Shown here: positions 18,213-26,113 of the stretch, piece after piece
How positions within the stretch are numbered: the first letter of the stretch is position 1
How the letters are laid out: each line of letters begins with the position of its first letter
Assembly (NCBI RefSeq): GCF_016863135.1
Contig: NZ_BOOH01000073.1
Span: 1 to 45,138 of the forward strand
DNA length: 45,138 nt
Source: Planobispora longispora
Lineage (GTDB): Bacteria; Actinomycetota; Actinomycetes; Streptosporangiales; Streptosporangiaceae
Direction of reading: 5' to 3'
Made by a program: the position numbers and the translations under genes
The notes under the pieces: model-generated
The model's database searches: none
Seen by the model: the letters and a program-made list of their open reading frames with translations, nothing else
What the model was told of the DNA's origin: nothing

Positions 18213-19324
18213 GCAGGCGGGTTCTGCGCGGTGGACGACGAGGCGCGGGCTCTGTGGTGAAGGGCCGGCAGACGCGCTTGCCGTCAGCCCGAAGGCCGGC
18301 CGGTTTCTTCGTGCTGCACGTACGGTGATCACTTCACGCGTTAGCTCGCCGGGGTAGTCGTATCCGGAGGTCGTCGGGGCCGGCGTGACGGGCGGGTCGA
18401 GGTCCACCTTGACCAGCTCGTACGACGGCCCGGCGGGAGTGCGCTGAACATCCACGCCGAGCGGGTGGACGATCTCCCCGCAGCGCCCCCGGCCGACGAG
18501 CAGATACCGTCCCGAGGCGTCCAGGGTGAACGCGCTGAAGTCGCCCGCGTAGGCATGACCGCGCGGCTCGCCGGTCGCGCGGTCGTAGACGAGGACGCCG
18601 TGGTTCACGCGGTTCATGGTGTCCGAGTACGACAGGAGCACGCTGTCGGCCGTGACCACGGCGGTCCCGCTCCAGTAGGCGGACATGGCCAGCACTCTCT
18701 CGGCCGCCAGCAGGTCGTCGCCGCCCCCGCGTACGTCGAGGGCGAGGACCTCGGACCCCTTCTCCGGATTCCGGTTCGCCCGGAAGGCGAGCGTCGAGCG
18801 GTCGGCCCAGTGCAGGCCGATCGGGTCCTGGCGGCCGTCCCAGGACCCGTGGTACCCCGGGGCCGACCACTCCCGGGCCGGATCCAGCACGCCGACCACG
18901 GTCCTGGCCACCTCGGGCCCGCCGCCGGTGCCGGCGAGCAGGCGCGCGTAGGCGACCCGCCCGTCCGGCGAGACGGCCAGGTCCCGGACGACGCCCTCGA
19001 GATCACTCCCGACCTGCTCCCCCAGCTCGGCCCGGCCCTGTCCGTCGACGGTGACCCGGTGGATCCGGGAGGTGCCGCGCCCCCACGACCTCTCCCCGAC
19101 GTTCCCGGCCGCCACCAGGTGACGGCCGGGACCTCCACCTACGGACCGACGGAGAAGCAGCCGACGGTCTCCGTCCCGATCAAGCCGGAGAACCAGTTCG
19201 CCTCGGAGAGCCCGAGGACGAGAACCCACATGACGGCGTGGTTCCAGACGGTCAGCCCGATGGCGAGGAGCCACCAGAACGTCGGGTACGGCTGCCGCCG
19301 GGACGGCGTCGGCGCGGGGGGCAT
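18192..19324 (-). pseudogene. Membrane-anchored beta-propeller protein, frameshifted
   Basis: ATG 19324 has a very good GGAGAAGG Shine-Dalgarno sequence and opens a 61-codon frame with membrane segments (FWWLLAIGLTVWNHAVMWVLVLGL) ending at a TAG (19139-19141). From about 19140 a different frame encodes a TolB/WD-like propeller: RIHRVTVDGQG, RDLAVSPDGRVAYARL, LHWADRSTLAF and AFTLDASGRYLLVGRG. Such proteins in actinomycetes usually have an N-terminal anchor joined to the propeller, so one frameshift near 19140 best explains both halves. The propeller frame also runs on into the SRPBCC terminator at 18192, suggesting its native stop was lost. Two separate genes are the alternative, but the propeller frame has no convincing start. 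Confidence 0.55.
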
Positions 19325-19555
19325 CGGCGGATACCTTCTCCATGATCGGCATCGACGGCCCGCACCCTACCCGCACCCCGAGAACCATGAGAAATTCCCT
19401 CGGGCCGGACACGAGCGCCTGCGGAGGATCCCGGCCACCCGCTCCCGGCACGTACGGCGCGGGCGGCACCGCCGTCAGCGACCGGTGCGTGAACCGTCAG
19501 CGCCCCCGGCGAGGCTCCATCCCACGGAGATCACATCCACCGTGAGGAGCTCGAC

Positions 19556-20398
19556 ATGACGGAACCGACCACCGCGGCGGCCTTTGCGACCCGGCCGGAC
19601 ACGGCCCCGGTGGACCGGCCGGGCGCGGATCCGGCAGATCGGCCGGGTGAGGGCACGGATGAGAGTGCGGGTGCGGCCCGGGGTTCCGGTCGCCGCGGGT
19701 CTCCGCGCTGGTGGCGGCGGCCCTGGGTGGGACCCCTGGCGGTGGTGTCGCTGGCGTTCCTCGCCTTCTCGCTGCCGCCGTACCTCTCCCTCGACCCGAG
19801 CCTGTCGCGGGTGCCGCCGGTCGAGGGGTTCGCGGCGTACTACCCGCTCCTGGTGGCGCACATCCTGTTCGGCACGGTGGCGATGGTCGCCTGCGGCCTG
19901 CAGGTCTGGCCGTGGTTCCGGCGGCGCCACCCGGTCGCGCACCGGATCATCGGGCGGGTGTACGTCCTCGGCGGAGTCCTCCCGGCGGGCGTGCTGGGGC
20001 TGGTGATCGGGGCGGTCAGCCCCTTCGGCCCGGTGGCCCGGGTGAGCAACGTCATTCTCGCCGCCCTCTGGCTGGCCTTCACCGTCGCCGGATTCCGCAT
20101 GGCCCGGCAGCGCCGCTTCGTCGACCACCGCAGATGGATGATCCGCAGCTTCGCGCTGACCATGTCGATCATCACGAACCGGATCTGGGGCGGGATCGCG
20201 GCGGTCATCCTGATCCCGCAGCTGGACACCTCCTTCGGCGGCAGCGACGTCGCGCTCACGCAGGCCATCTCCGGACTGGCCACCTGGCTCGGCTGGACGA
20301 CCAGCCTGCTGGCGGCCGAATGGTGGCTGGAGCGCGGCGAGGCCGCCAAGCGCCGCCGCCGCACCTCGCCCGCCGCCCGCCGTACCACCCCCGCCTGA
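19556..20398 (+). CDS. DUF2306-type membrane protein
   Basis: A 280-aa integral membrane protein. About 50 N-terminal residues are hydrophilic and rich in Asp/Pro/Gly. Several helices follow, starting at VGPLAVVSLAFLAFSLP. The family pattern is seen in the His-containing VAHRIIGRVYVLGG, in RRFVDHRRWMIRSFALTMSIITNRIW, and in the basic C-terminal tail. GAGGAGC precedes the ATG. Function is unknown. It is followed by another membrane protein in the same direction. Confidence 0.85.
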   Translation: MTEPTTAAAFATRPDTAPVDRPGADPADRPGEGTDESAGAARGSGRRGSPRWWRRPWVGPLAVVSLAFLAFSLPPYLSLDPSLSRVPPVEGFAAYYPLLVAHILFGTVAMVACGLQVWPWFRRRHPVAHRIIGRVYVLGGVLPAGVLGLVIGAVSPFGPVARVSNVILAALWLAFTVAGFRMARQRRFVDHRRWMIRSFALTMSIITNRIWGGIAAVILIPQLDTSFGGSDVALTQAISGLATWLGWTTSLLAAEWWLERGEAAKRRRRTSPAARRTTPA

Positions 20399-20546
20399 AC
20401 CCCGGCCGCCCCCGCCTTCGCAGCCTTGGCCGCCGCGAGCCCTCCCGGCCCTTCCCCGTACGGCACACGCCATATCCATCGCGAATGACAATCAGGATGA
20501 TGCGCCCGAACGGGAACCGATCTCGCAATACGGCCATCCAACGACT

Positions 20547-21140
20547 GTGATCGAAAAGGCAGGCGCACCCCCGAATCGCTTACGGACCACGATCGCGCCG
20601 CTTCACTCCGCGCTTCCCTACGGTCTGGCCATCGTCGCGATCATCCTCATCGCCGTCGCCCAGACGCACACGGCCCTGCGGGGAGTCCAGATGACGGCCA
20701 ACGACGACGCGGTCCCTGCGGCGCTGCACCAGTTCAGCCCGTTCGCCTCCCGGCGGATCCTGCTCATCGCCCTCTTCTTCGGCGCGGCCGCCCTCGCCTT
20801 CGCGGCCCTGGCCGCCGGGGCCCGGGCCGCATGGCGCGGATCCCCCGCGACGCCCCCCGGCGCACGGCGGCGGCCCGCCCTGGTCACCGTGCCGGCCGGG
20901 CTGCTCAGCCTGGCCTACCTGGCCGGTCTGGCGCTGGTGTACCTGCACGAACCCGTCCGGGATTACCAGGATCATCCGATCGTGCTGGACGACAGCCTGG
21001 TCCAGATGCCCTTCGAGATGAGCGCCTCCGTTCCCGGCTGGTACCTCCCCGCGCTCGCGGCGACGCTCCTGGCGGCGGCGCTCACCCAGGTCGCCTCCGT
21101 GGCCCTGCTGATCCGCGGGCCGATCACCGGGGGCGGCTGA
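20547..21140 (+). CDS. Uncharacterised four-helix membrane protein
   Basis: A 197-aa protein with hydrophobic segments at LPYGLAIVAIILIAVA, RRILLIALFFGAAALAFAALAAG, LVTVPAGLLSLAYLAGLALVYL and GWYLPALAATLLAAALTQVASVALL. The loop between helices 3 and 4 is acidic. I do not recognise the family. GTG 20547 is the only start that keeps the first helix, but it lacks a Shine-Dalgarno sequence. It converges on ahpC with a 6-bp gap. Confidence 0.75.
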   Translation: MIEKAGAPPNRLRTTIAPLHSALPYGLAIVAIILIAVAQTHTALRGVQMTANDDAVPAALHQFSPFASRRILLIALFFGAAALAFAALAAGARAAWRGSPATPPGARRRPALVTVPAGLLSLAYLAGLALVYLHEPVRDYQDHPIVLDDSLVQMPFEMSASVPGWYLPALAATLLAAALTQVASVALLIRGPITGGG

Positions 21141-21146
21141 CCTCCG

Positions 21147-21701
21147 TCAGGCGCCGGCCATCAGCTCGTCGACGTCGAGGACGGCCTCGCCCCTGCTCCA
21201 GTTGCACGGGCAGAGCCCTTCCGACTGGAGCGCGTCGAGGACGCGGAGGACCTCCTCGACGTTCCGCCCGACCGAACCGGCGGTCACCATGGCGAACCGG
21301 ATCTCGTTGTTCGGATCGACGATGAAGGTGGCGCGCTGGGCGACGCCGTCCTCGCCGAGGATGCCGAGCTCGGCGGAGAGCTCCCGCTTGATGTCCGACA
21401 ACATCGGGAACGGCAGGTCGCGCAGGTCCGGGTGGTCCTTGCGCCAGGCGTAGTGGACGAACTCGGAGTCGACGGAGACCCCGAGGACCTGCGCGTCGCG
21501 GTCGGCGAACTCCCCGTTGAGCCTGCCGAACTCAGCGATCTCCGTCGGGCACACGAAGGTGAAGTCCTTCGGATAGAAGAACACCACCCGCCACCTGCCC
21601 TCGTAGGTCTTGTGGTCGATCGTCTCGAAGGCCTTCCCCGGATCGAGGGAGACGCAGGCCGTGAGCTCGTACTCGGGGAAGCGGTCGCCGACGGTGAGCA
21701 A
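21147..21701 (-). CDS. ahpC: Alkyl hydroperoxide reductase AhpC (2-Cys peroxiredoxin)
   Basis: Reduces organic hydroperoxides, hydrogen peroxide and peroxynitrite in the cytoplasm. The peroxidatic Cys51 is in DFTFVCPTE and the resolving cysteines Cys164/Cys166 in LCPCNW, the CxC-type arrangement of mycobacterial AhpC. The body (PFPMLSDIKRELS, TFIVDPNNEI, GRNVEEVLRVLDALQS) matches that protein closely. I place the start at TTG 21701, with AAAGGA nine bases upstream, giving 184 aa. A longer frame to 22001 has no family similarity. The usual ahpD partner and an oxyR gene are not beside it. Confidence 0.95.
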   Translation of the reverse strand: MLTVGDRFPEYELTACVSLDPGKAFETIDHKTYEGRWRVVFFYPKDFTFVCPTEIAEFGRLNGEFADRDAQVLGVSVDSEFVHYAWRKDHPDLRDLPFPMLSDIKRELSAELGILGEDGVAQRATFIVDPNNEIRFAMVTAGSVGRNVEEVLRVLDALQSEGLCPCNWSRGEAVLDVDELMAGA

Positions 21702-21717
21702 GTCCGGGACTCCTTTG

Positions 21718-22065
21718 CAGAGGACGTCGTTGTCGTGGTCCGGCCTCTCGCGATCGGTGGGCCCACTCCCACCTCCGCCCGGCTCCGCACCGTTCCTCGC
21801 GGCGGCCGACCACCTGCACTCTCCCGGGAGGATGCCGGCTCGCCCCGGGCCGGCGGGCTCTCTTTGCCGGGTGCGATCCCGGCCCTCGGCGAGAATTTGC
21901 ACACGCGGCCGCCGCCCGGCCTCCGGGGGCGTGCCGTGGTCGCGCCCGGCGGAGATACGGCGCGGCGTTCCATCCGAAATCCGGAATACAGCCCGGATCA
22001 ATATTATTTCCCTTCAGATAACACCAGTAACGTCGGCGGTCAGACGTAAGGTGAGAGAAGGGGGC
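21718..22065. other. Divergent intergenic region of ahpC and the VWA operon
   Basis: About 350 bp without a credible gene. The part near the VWA operon (22000-22035) is unusually AT-rich for this genome (around AATATTATTTCCC), suggesting promoter activity. I could not assign a clear -35/-10 pair or a recognised peroxide-responsive operator. Confidence 0.5.
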
Positions 22066-22095
22066 ATGAAGACTGCCTTACACGGGGGCGGTTGA
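22066..22095 (+). CDS. Possible nine-codon leader peptide with a TTA codon
   Basis: ATG 22066 is preceded by AAGGGGG at a good distance, a better ribosome binding site than that of the next gene. It opens MKTALHGGG followed by TGA, three bases before the ATG of the VWA gene. The Leu codon is TTA, rare in such genomes. It could couple translation to the next gene or simply be a chance frame. Confidence 0.35.
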   Translation: MKTALHGGG

Positions 22096-22098
22096 GAG

Positions 22099-23997
22099 AT
22101 GACGAAAAGCGACCGGATAATCGTTCCATTAGCCATTGCCGACATTATTCTCGTACTGTTCGCCCTGCCGGTTTCAGTGGCGTGGAAGATTGCCCTCGCC
22201 TGCGGACTCATCGCGCTGACGGCACTGGTCATCTTCGCCGACCGCCTGCACGGCTTCCTGCGGTCGCACCGCCCCGCCGCCTTTCCCGGAGAACCCGGTT
22301 ACAACCCGCTCAAGCGTTTCTCGAAAATCCTCATCTGCCTGGGCGCCCTGACCATCGTCGGCGTCATCGGCTTCCACCTCGTCAGGGACCAGCCCTGGGC
22401 GCCCTGCCCGATCCCCGTCGAGGTCACATTCGCCGTGTCGGACGAGACGGCCCCGGCCGTACGGCGGGCGGCCTCCGTCTTCATGGAGGACACCACCAAC
22501 TGGCGGGGCTGCCGAGGCGTGAACGTGAACGTCAGCGCGCTCCCCGCCGAAGAGTTGCGGGACCGGTTCCGCGACTGGACGTTCCCCGTCGAGCCCTCCG
22601 GGGGCCAGGCGCCGAAGCCGCCGCCCGGAGCCAGGCCCGACGGGTGGCTCGCCGACGCCCCCGAGGAGGTCGACTACGTGCGGGGCCGGCTCGATCCGCG
22701 GCTGAGGCTCGGCGATCCGGTGATCGTCGCCACGTCGCCCCTTGTCATCGCCGCCCCCTCCGGCGTCGCCGCCGACCTCGCCGGAGACGACCTGAGGCCC
22801 GGCGCCCACGACTGGGCCTACCTCCTGCGCCCGAATTCAAGCACCCGCCAGGTGGTCCGCACCTATCCCCTGGCCTCCAACGTCGGCCTGGTCGCCACGG
22901 CCGCCGCCCGCTCGGCGGACGGCCTGTCCCAGGAGGTGGGGCCGGACGACAACGTCCTCGAAGTGGTGTGCCGCCATCCCGACCCCGCCGCGGCCCCTCC
23001 GGTGATCATGACGGAGCAGCAGTTCCATGAGATCAATGTGGCCCTGTCCGGCACGGCCCCGGCGCCGGGCGCCCCGGATGCCTGCTTCTCCGCCCCCGCC
23101 ACCGCGCCGGGGACGACGAAGGTCTCGGCGGCCGGCACCCCGGGCGGATCCTCCTCGCTGACCGCCGTCTACCCGAAGGGCGGGCACGCCCTCCGCTACG
23201 CCTGCGTCCCGGCCCACTGGTCGGACCGGGAGCGGCCCGGCCCGGCGGAGCAGGCGGTGGACGACTTCTGCGGCGCGCTGCGGGAGATACTCCCCCGCCA
23301 TGGCTTCCGGGATCACCAGGGCCGGCTGGACACCGACGCCCTGCCGCCCGGCAGCGGATGGCTGAGGGGCGAGGCGCCGGTGTCGCCGGACTGGAAGGCT
23401 CCCGTGATCAGCACGCTCTACCAGTCCAGGACCCGGCTCGCCGAGCACGTCCTCCTCCTGATCGACACCTCCGGCTCGATGGGCAACCGGGTCGCCGACG
23501 GCGGGACCCGGCTGACGGCGGCGGGAAGGCTCGCCCAGTTCATCGTCACCAGCAGGCGGGGGGAACGGACCACGGGCGTGCAGACCTTCTTCCCCGGCGA
23601 CGGCCACGGCAGCGGCCCCGCGGCCGTCACCGACGAGGGGAGGGCCCTCGTCGAGCGGATCGACGCCATCATGGACACCCGCCCCCACCGCCGCGACCCC
23701 GAGATGCGCTCCCTCGTCGGCGACGCGCTCGGCCGGATGGCCGCGGTCGGCGGCGGCCCGGACCGCCGGGTCGTCCTCGTCCTCACCGACGGCGGCGATC
23801 CCGACGGCCTGACAGCTGACGACCTGCGGAAACACGCCGGCGTCCGGCTGGTGATGATCTCCTTCGCCGGGCAGGGATGCGCGAAGGGACCTCTGCCGGC
23901 GCTGCGGGAGGAAGGCCTGATGTCCTGTCACGACGCGAGCGGCGATCCCGACCGGGCGCTGGCCGAGGTGTTCGACGAGCTGAGGAGGCCCCGATGA
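22099..23997 (+). CDS. Membrane-anchored substrate-binding and VWA domain protein
   Basis: A 632-aa protein with two N-terminal membrane helices (IIVPLAIADIILVLFALPVSVAW and ILICLGALTIVGVIGFHLV), so the rest is probably extracytoplasmic. Residues ~110-400 resemble a type-2 periplasmic binding fold (VEVTFAVSDETAPAV; VIVATSPLVIAAPS). Residues ~445-630 form a von Willebrand A domain with a metal site: LLIDTSGSMG (Asp456, Ser458, Ser460) and LTDGGD (Asp564). The usual middle Thr is not obvious (MRSLVGDAL). VWA domains commonly mediate metal-dependent protein contacts. Codon 11 is TTA. Its TGA overlaps the next ATG by four bases (ATGA), so the two proteins probably act together. Confidence 0.85.
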   Translation: MTKSDRIIVPLAIADIILVLFALPVSVAWKIALACGLIALTALVIFADRLHGFLRSHRPAAFPGEPGYNPLKRFSKILICLGALTIVGVIGFHLVRDQPWAPCPIPVEVTFAVSDETAPAVRRAASVFMEDTTNWRGCRGVNVNVSALPAEELRDRFRDWTFPVEPSGGQAPKPPPGARPDGWLADAPEEVDYVRGRLDPRLRLGDPVIVATSPLVIAAPSGVAADLAGDDLRPGAHDWAYLLRPNSSTRQVVRTYPLASNVGLVATAAARSADGLSQEVGPDDNVLEVVCRHPDPAAAPPVIMTEQQFHEINVALSGTAPAPGAPDACFSAPATAPGTTKVSAAGTPGGSSSLTAVYPKGGHALRYACVPAHWSDRERPGPAEQAVDDFCGALREILPRHGFRDHQGRLDTDALPPGSGWLRGEAPVSPDWKAPVISTLYQSRTRLAEHVLLLIDTSGSMGNRVADGGTRLTAAGRLAQFIVTSRRGERTTGVQTFFPGDGHGSGPAAVTDEGRALVERIDAIMDTRPHRRDPEMRSLVGDALGRMAAVGGGPDRRVVLVLTDGGDPDGLTADDLRKHAGVRLVMISFAGQGCAKGPLPALREEGLMSCHDASGDPDRALAEVFDELRRPR

Positions 23998-25319
23998 GGC
24001 GCCCGCTCCGGACCGCGGCCGTCACCGTGGCCGCCGTCGCCTGCCTCCTGCTGCCGTCGGGCAGCGTCTCCGAGCCGGTCCCCGCGCCGTCCGACGGCGC
24101 CAGGGACGGCTGCGTGCTGCGCATCGCCAGTGGCGCCGACGTCTCGGGCGGCGTGCGCGAGCAGGTCCTCGACACCGTCTGGAACTCCGCCGGGAACCGC
24201 CCGCGGGCGTGCTTCGTGGTGGTCTCCGAGGTGGCCGACGAGCAGCGCAGCGAGATGGTCTCGGCGGCGCAGGCGGAGAGCGGGCGCTACGACGTGTTCA
24301 ACCTCGACATCCAGTGGATCCCGGAGTTCGCCGCGGAGGGACGCCTCCTGCCGATCGACCCCGCCGCGCACAGCGTGACCAACGACTTCCTCGCCCAGAT
24401 CTGGTCCGCGGGAGCCTGGGAGGGCACGCAGTACGCCGTGCCGCTCAACACGGACGTGGGACTGCTCTACTACCGCGCGGACCTCCTGGCCGGGCCTCCC
24501 TCCGGCTGGCCGGAGATGCTCTCCCTCGTCGGAGCGCACAAGTCCGGGCTCGTCTCGCCCGCCCTCCCCTTCGCCGGGCAGTTCGCCTCCTACGAGGGGC
24601 TGACGGTCAACCTCCTGGAGGCGATCTGGGCCAACGGCGGAGAGGTCGTCGATCCCGCGGGCCGGGTGGTGATCGACACCGAGCGGGGCAGGAACGCCCT
24701 CCAGCGGCTCGTCGACTCCGCGCAGGCGGGAGTGATCTCCGGGGACGCGCGCAACGGCTTCGAGGCGCAGTCGCTGACCGCCTTCCGGGAGAAGCAGGCC
24801 CTCTTCCTGCGGCACTGGCCCTACGCCTATGAAGTCCTCTCCGGAGAGCGGCAGGAGGGAGGGGTGGAGTTCGCCGCGGCCCCCCTCCCGTGGGCGGGCG
24901 TCCTGGGCGGGCAGTACCTCGCCGTGGCGGAGAACACCGGCCGGCCGGCTGAGGCGCAACGGCTGGTGGCGGCGCTGACCGGCCCGGAGGCGGCCCGGAT
25001 GCTCTACCGTTGCGGCGGCTTCGCCCCGGCGAGGATCTCCGCGCTCTACGCGCGGGCCCGCTGCGGCGACTCCGCGCCCCCGGCGGCCGGAGCGGAGCCC
25101 CGCTCCGAGGTCGCACCGCCGGAGATCCTCCTGCCCGCCCTGGCCGGGGCCCGGGTCCGCCCGCCCTCGCCGTACTACAACCGGTTCAGCCAGGTCCTGC
25201 GCTCGGAGGTCCACGCGCTGCTCACCTGCTGGTCGCTCAGGCCGGGCCGCTGCGAGAGCGTGGCGGACTTCACCGCGGACCTCACGCCCCGGCTGCAGGA
25301 CGCGCTGGCGGGCCACTAG
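23994..25319 (+). CDS. Extracellular solute-binding protein (sugar-type SBP)
   Basis: A 441-aa protein with a signal sequence (RTAAVTVAAVACLLLPSG) and a family-1-like binding-protein body: RYDVFNLDIQWIPEFAAEGRLLPI, QYAVPLNTDVGLLYYRADLL, LLEAIWANGGEVVDP, and ALFLRHWPYAYEVL. No canonical lipobox is clear. Sugar-uptake operons normally place two permease genes and rely on an MsiK-type ATPase, but none is here. Instead it is coupled by ATGA overlap to the binding/VWA protein, suggesting a sensing or surface-complex role rather than transport. The ligand is unknown. Confidence 0.88.
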   Translation: MRRPLRTAAVTVAAVACLLLPSGSVSEPVPAPSDGARDGCVLRIASGADVSGGVREQVLDTVWNSAGNRPRACFVVVSEVADEQRSEMVSAAQAESGRYDVFNLDIQWIPEFAAEGRLLPIDPAAHSVTNDFLAQIWSAGAWEGTQYAVPLNTDVGLLYYRADLLAGPPSGWPEMLSLVGAHKSGLVSPALPFAGQFASYEGLTVNLLEAIWANGGEVVDPAGRVVIDTERGRNALQRLVDSAQAGVISGDARNGFEAQSLTAFREKQALFLRHWPYAYEVLSGERQEGGVEFAAAPLPWAGVLGGQYLAVAENTGRPAEAQRLVAALTGPEAARMLYRCGGFAPARISALYARARCGDSAPPAAGAEPRSEVAPPEILLPALAGARVRPPSPYYNRFSQVLRSEVHALLTCWSLRPGRCESVADFTADLTPRLQDALAGH

Positions 25320-25328
25320 GGTCCGCGA

Positions 25329-25718
25329 TCATGACCCCGAAGGTACGGCGAAGCTCCGGAGCACCTCGGCGATCTCGTCGACCTCGGTCAGTTTTCCCGA
25401 CGCGATGGCGATGACGAAGTCGTAGGCCTCGTCGTCATCCGCCGGGTCGATCTCAACGCCGTTCTTGGCGCAGAAGACATACATGGTGAGCCAGGCCGCT
25501 CGTTTGTTGCCGTCGACGAACGGATGATTGGCGACGATCGAGTGCAACAGCGCGGCCGCTTTGGAGAAAAGGTCCGGATAGGCGTCCCGCCCGAACATCG
25601 ACGTCTGCGGACGGAGCAGCGCCGCTTCCAGCAGGCCCAGATCACGGACCTGGATCGGCCCCCCGGTGGCCTTCCTGGCGATTCGGAGTCCCTGCTCCAG
25701 GGAGATGAATCGCGTCAC
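25329..25718 (-). CDS. doc: Doc-type Fic-fold toxin
   Basis: A 129-aa toxin of the Doc branch of the Fic superfamily. Doc of phage P1 phosphorylates EF-Tu and stops translation. The Fic motif is HPFVDGNKRAAW, with catalytic His, Asp and the nucleotide-binding Asn-Lys-Arg. The N-terminal segment ISLEQGLRIARKATGG and the region RPQTSMFGRDAYPDLFSKAAALLHSI are usual for Doc. It starts at GTG 25718, overlapping the antitoxin stop by four bases. All visible active-site residues are intact. Confidence 0.92.
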   Translation of the reverse strand: MTRFISLEQGLRIARKATGGPIQVRDLGLLEAALLRPQTSMFGRDAYPDLFSKAAALLHSIVANHPFVDGNKRAAWLTMYVFCAKNGVEIDPADDDEAYDFVIAIASGKLTEVDEIAEVLRSFAVPSGS

Positions 25719-25912
25719 TCGCCGAGCCTCCGTAGCAGGTCCTCGAAGCGCTTCGCTCCCCGCTCGGCGATCTCGTCGGTGAGATCGTCATCGGCCATTC
25801 GCGACAGGTAGTCCTCGATGGCGTGCAGCGCAACCTGCTGCATGCTCCGCCCTTCCTTCTCCGCGCGCTGCCGGAGGGCTTCGGTCTGGGACTCGGAGAG
25901 ACGCAACGTCAT
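25715..25912 (-). CDS. Antitoxin of the Doc toxin (ribbon-helix-helix type)
   Basis: A 65-aa protein. The N terminus MTLRLSESQTEALRQRAEKE looks like a ribbon-helix-helix DNA-binding domain. The acidic C-terminal tail (DDDLTDEIAERGAKRFEDLLRRLG) is suited to wrapping the toxin. ATG 25912 is chosen because GGAGGG lies seven bases upstream; two earlier in-frame ATGs (25918, 25927) sit on or before that site. It precedes the toxin with a GTGA overlap, the normal order, and probably represses the pair's promoter in the 25913-26113 gap. Confidence 0.88.
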   Translation of the reverse strand: MTLRLSESQTEALRQRAEKEGRSMQQVALHAIEDYLSRMADDDLTDEIAERGAKRFEDLLRRLGE

Positions 25913-26113
25913 GGCCATACCCTCCATGCTAGAGCGCCCTTGGTATCAAGGCGATACCAGAGAACTCGGTGCTTACAAGCCGTTACTCTGCGCTGTCGAC
26001 CTCTTTGCCGAGGCGGATCACGGCGTCATCGTGATACGCCCGCCGAGGAGCGGCCCATCGAGGTGACCGGGGCCGCTCCCCTGGCGGGCGCCGGGGAACT
26101 GCGGGTCATACGC

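Noticed and set aside
21702-22001. N-terminal extension of AhpC
   Set aside because: Homology begins at LLTVGDRFP; the TTG with AAAGGA upstream is sufficient and the extension is low-complexity.
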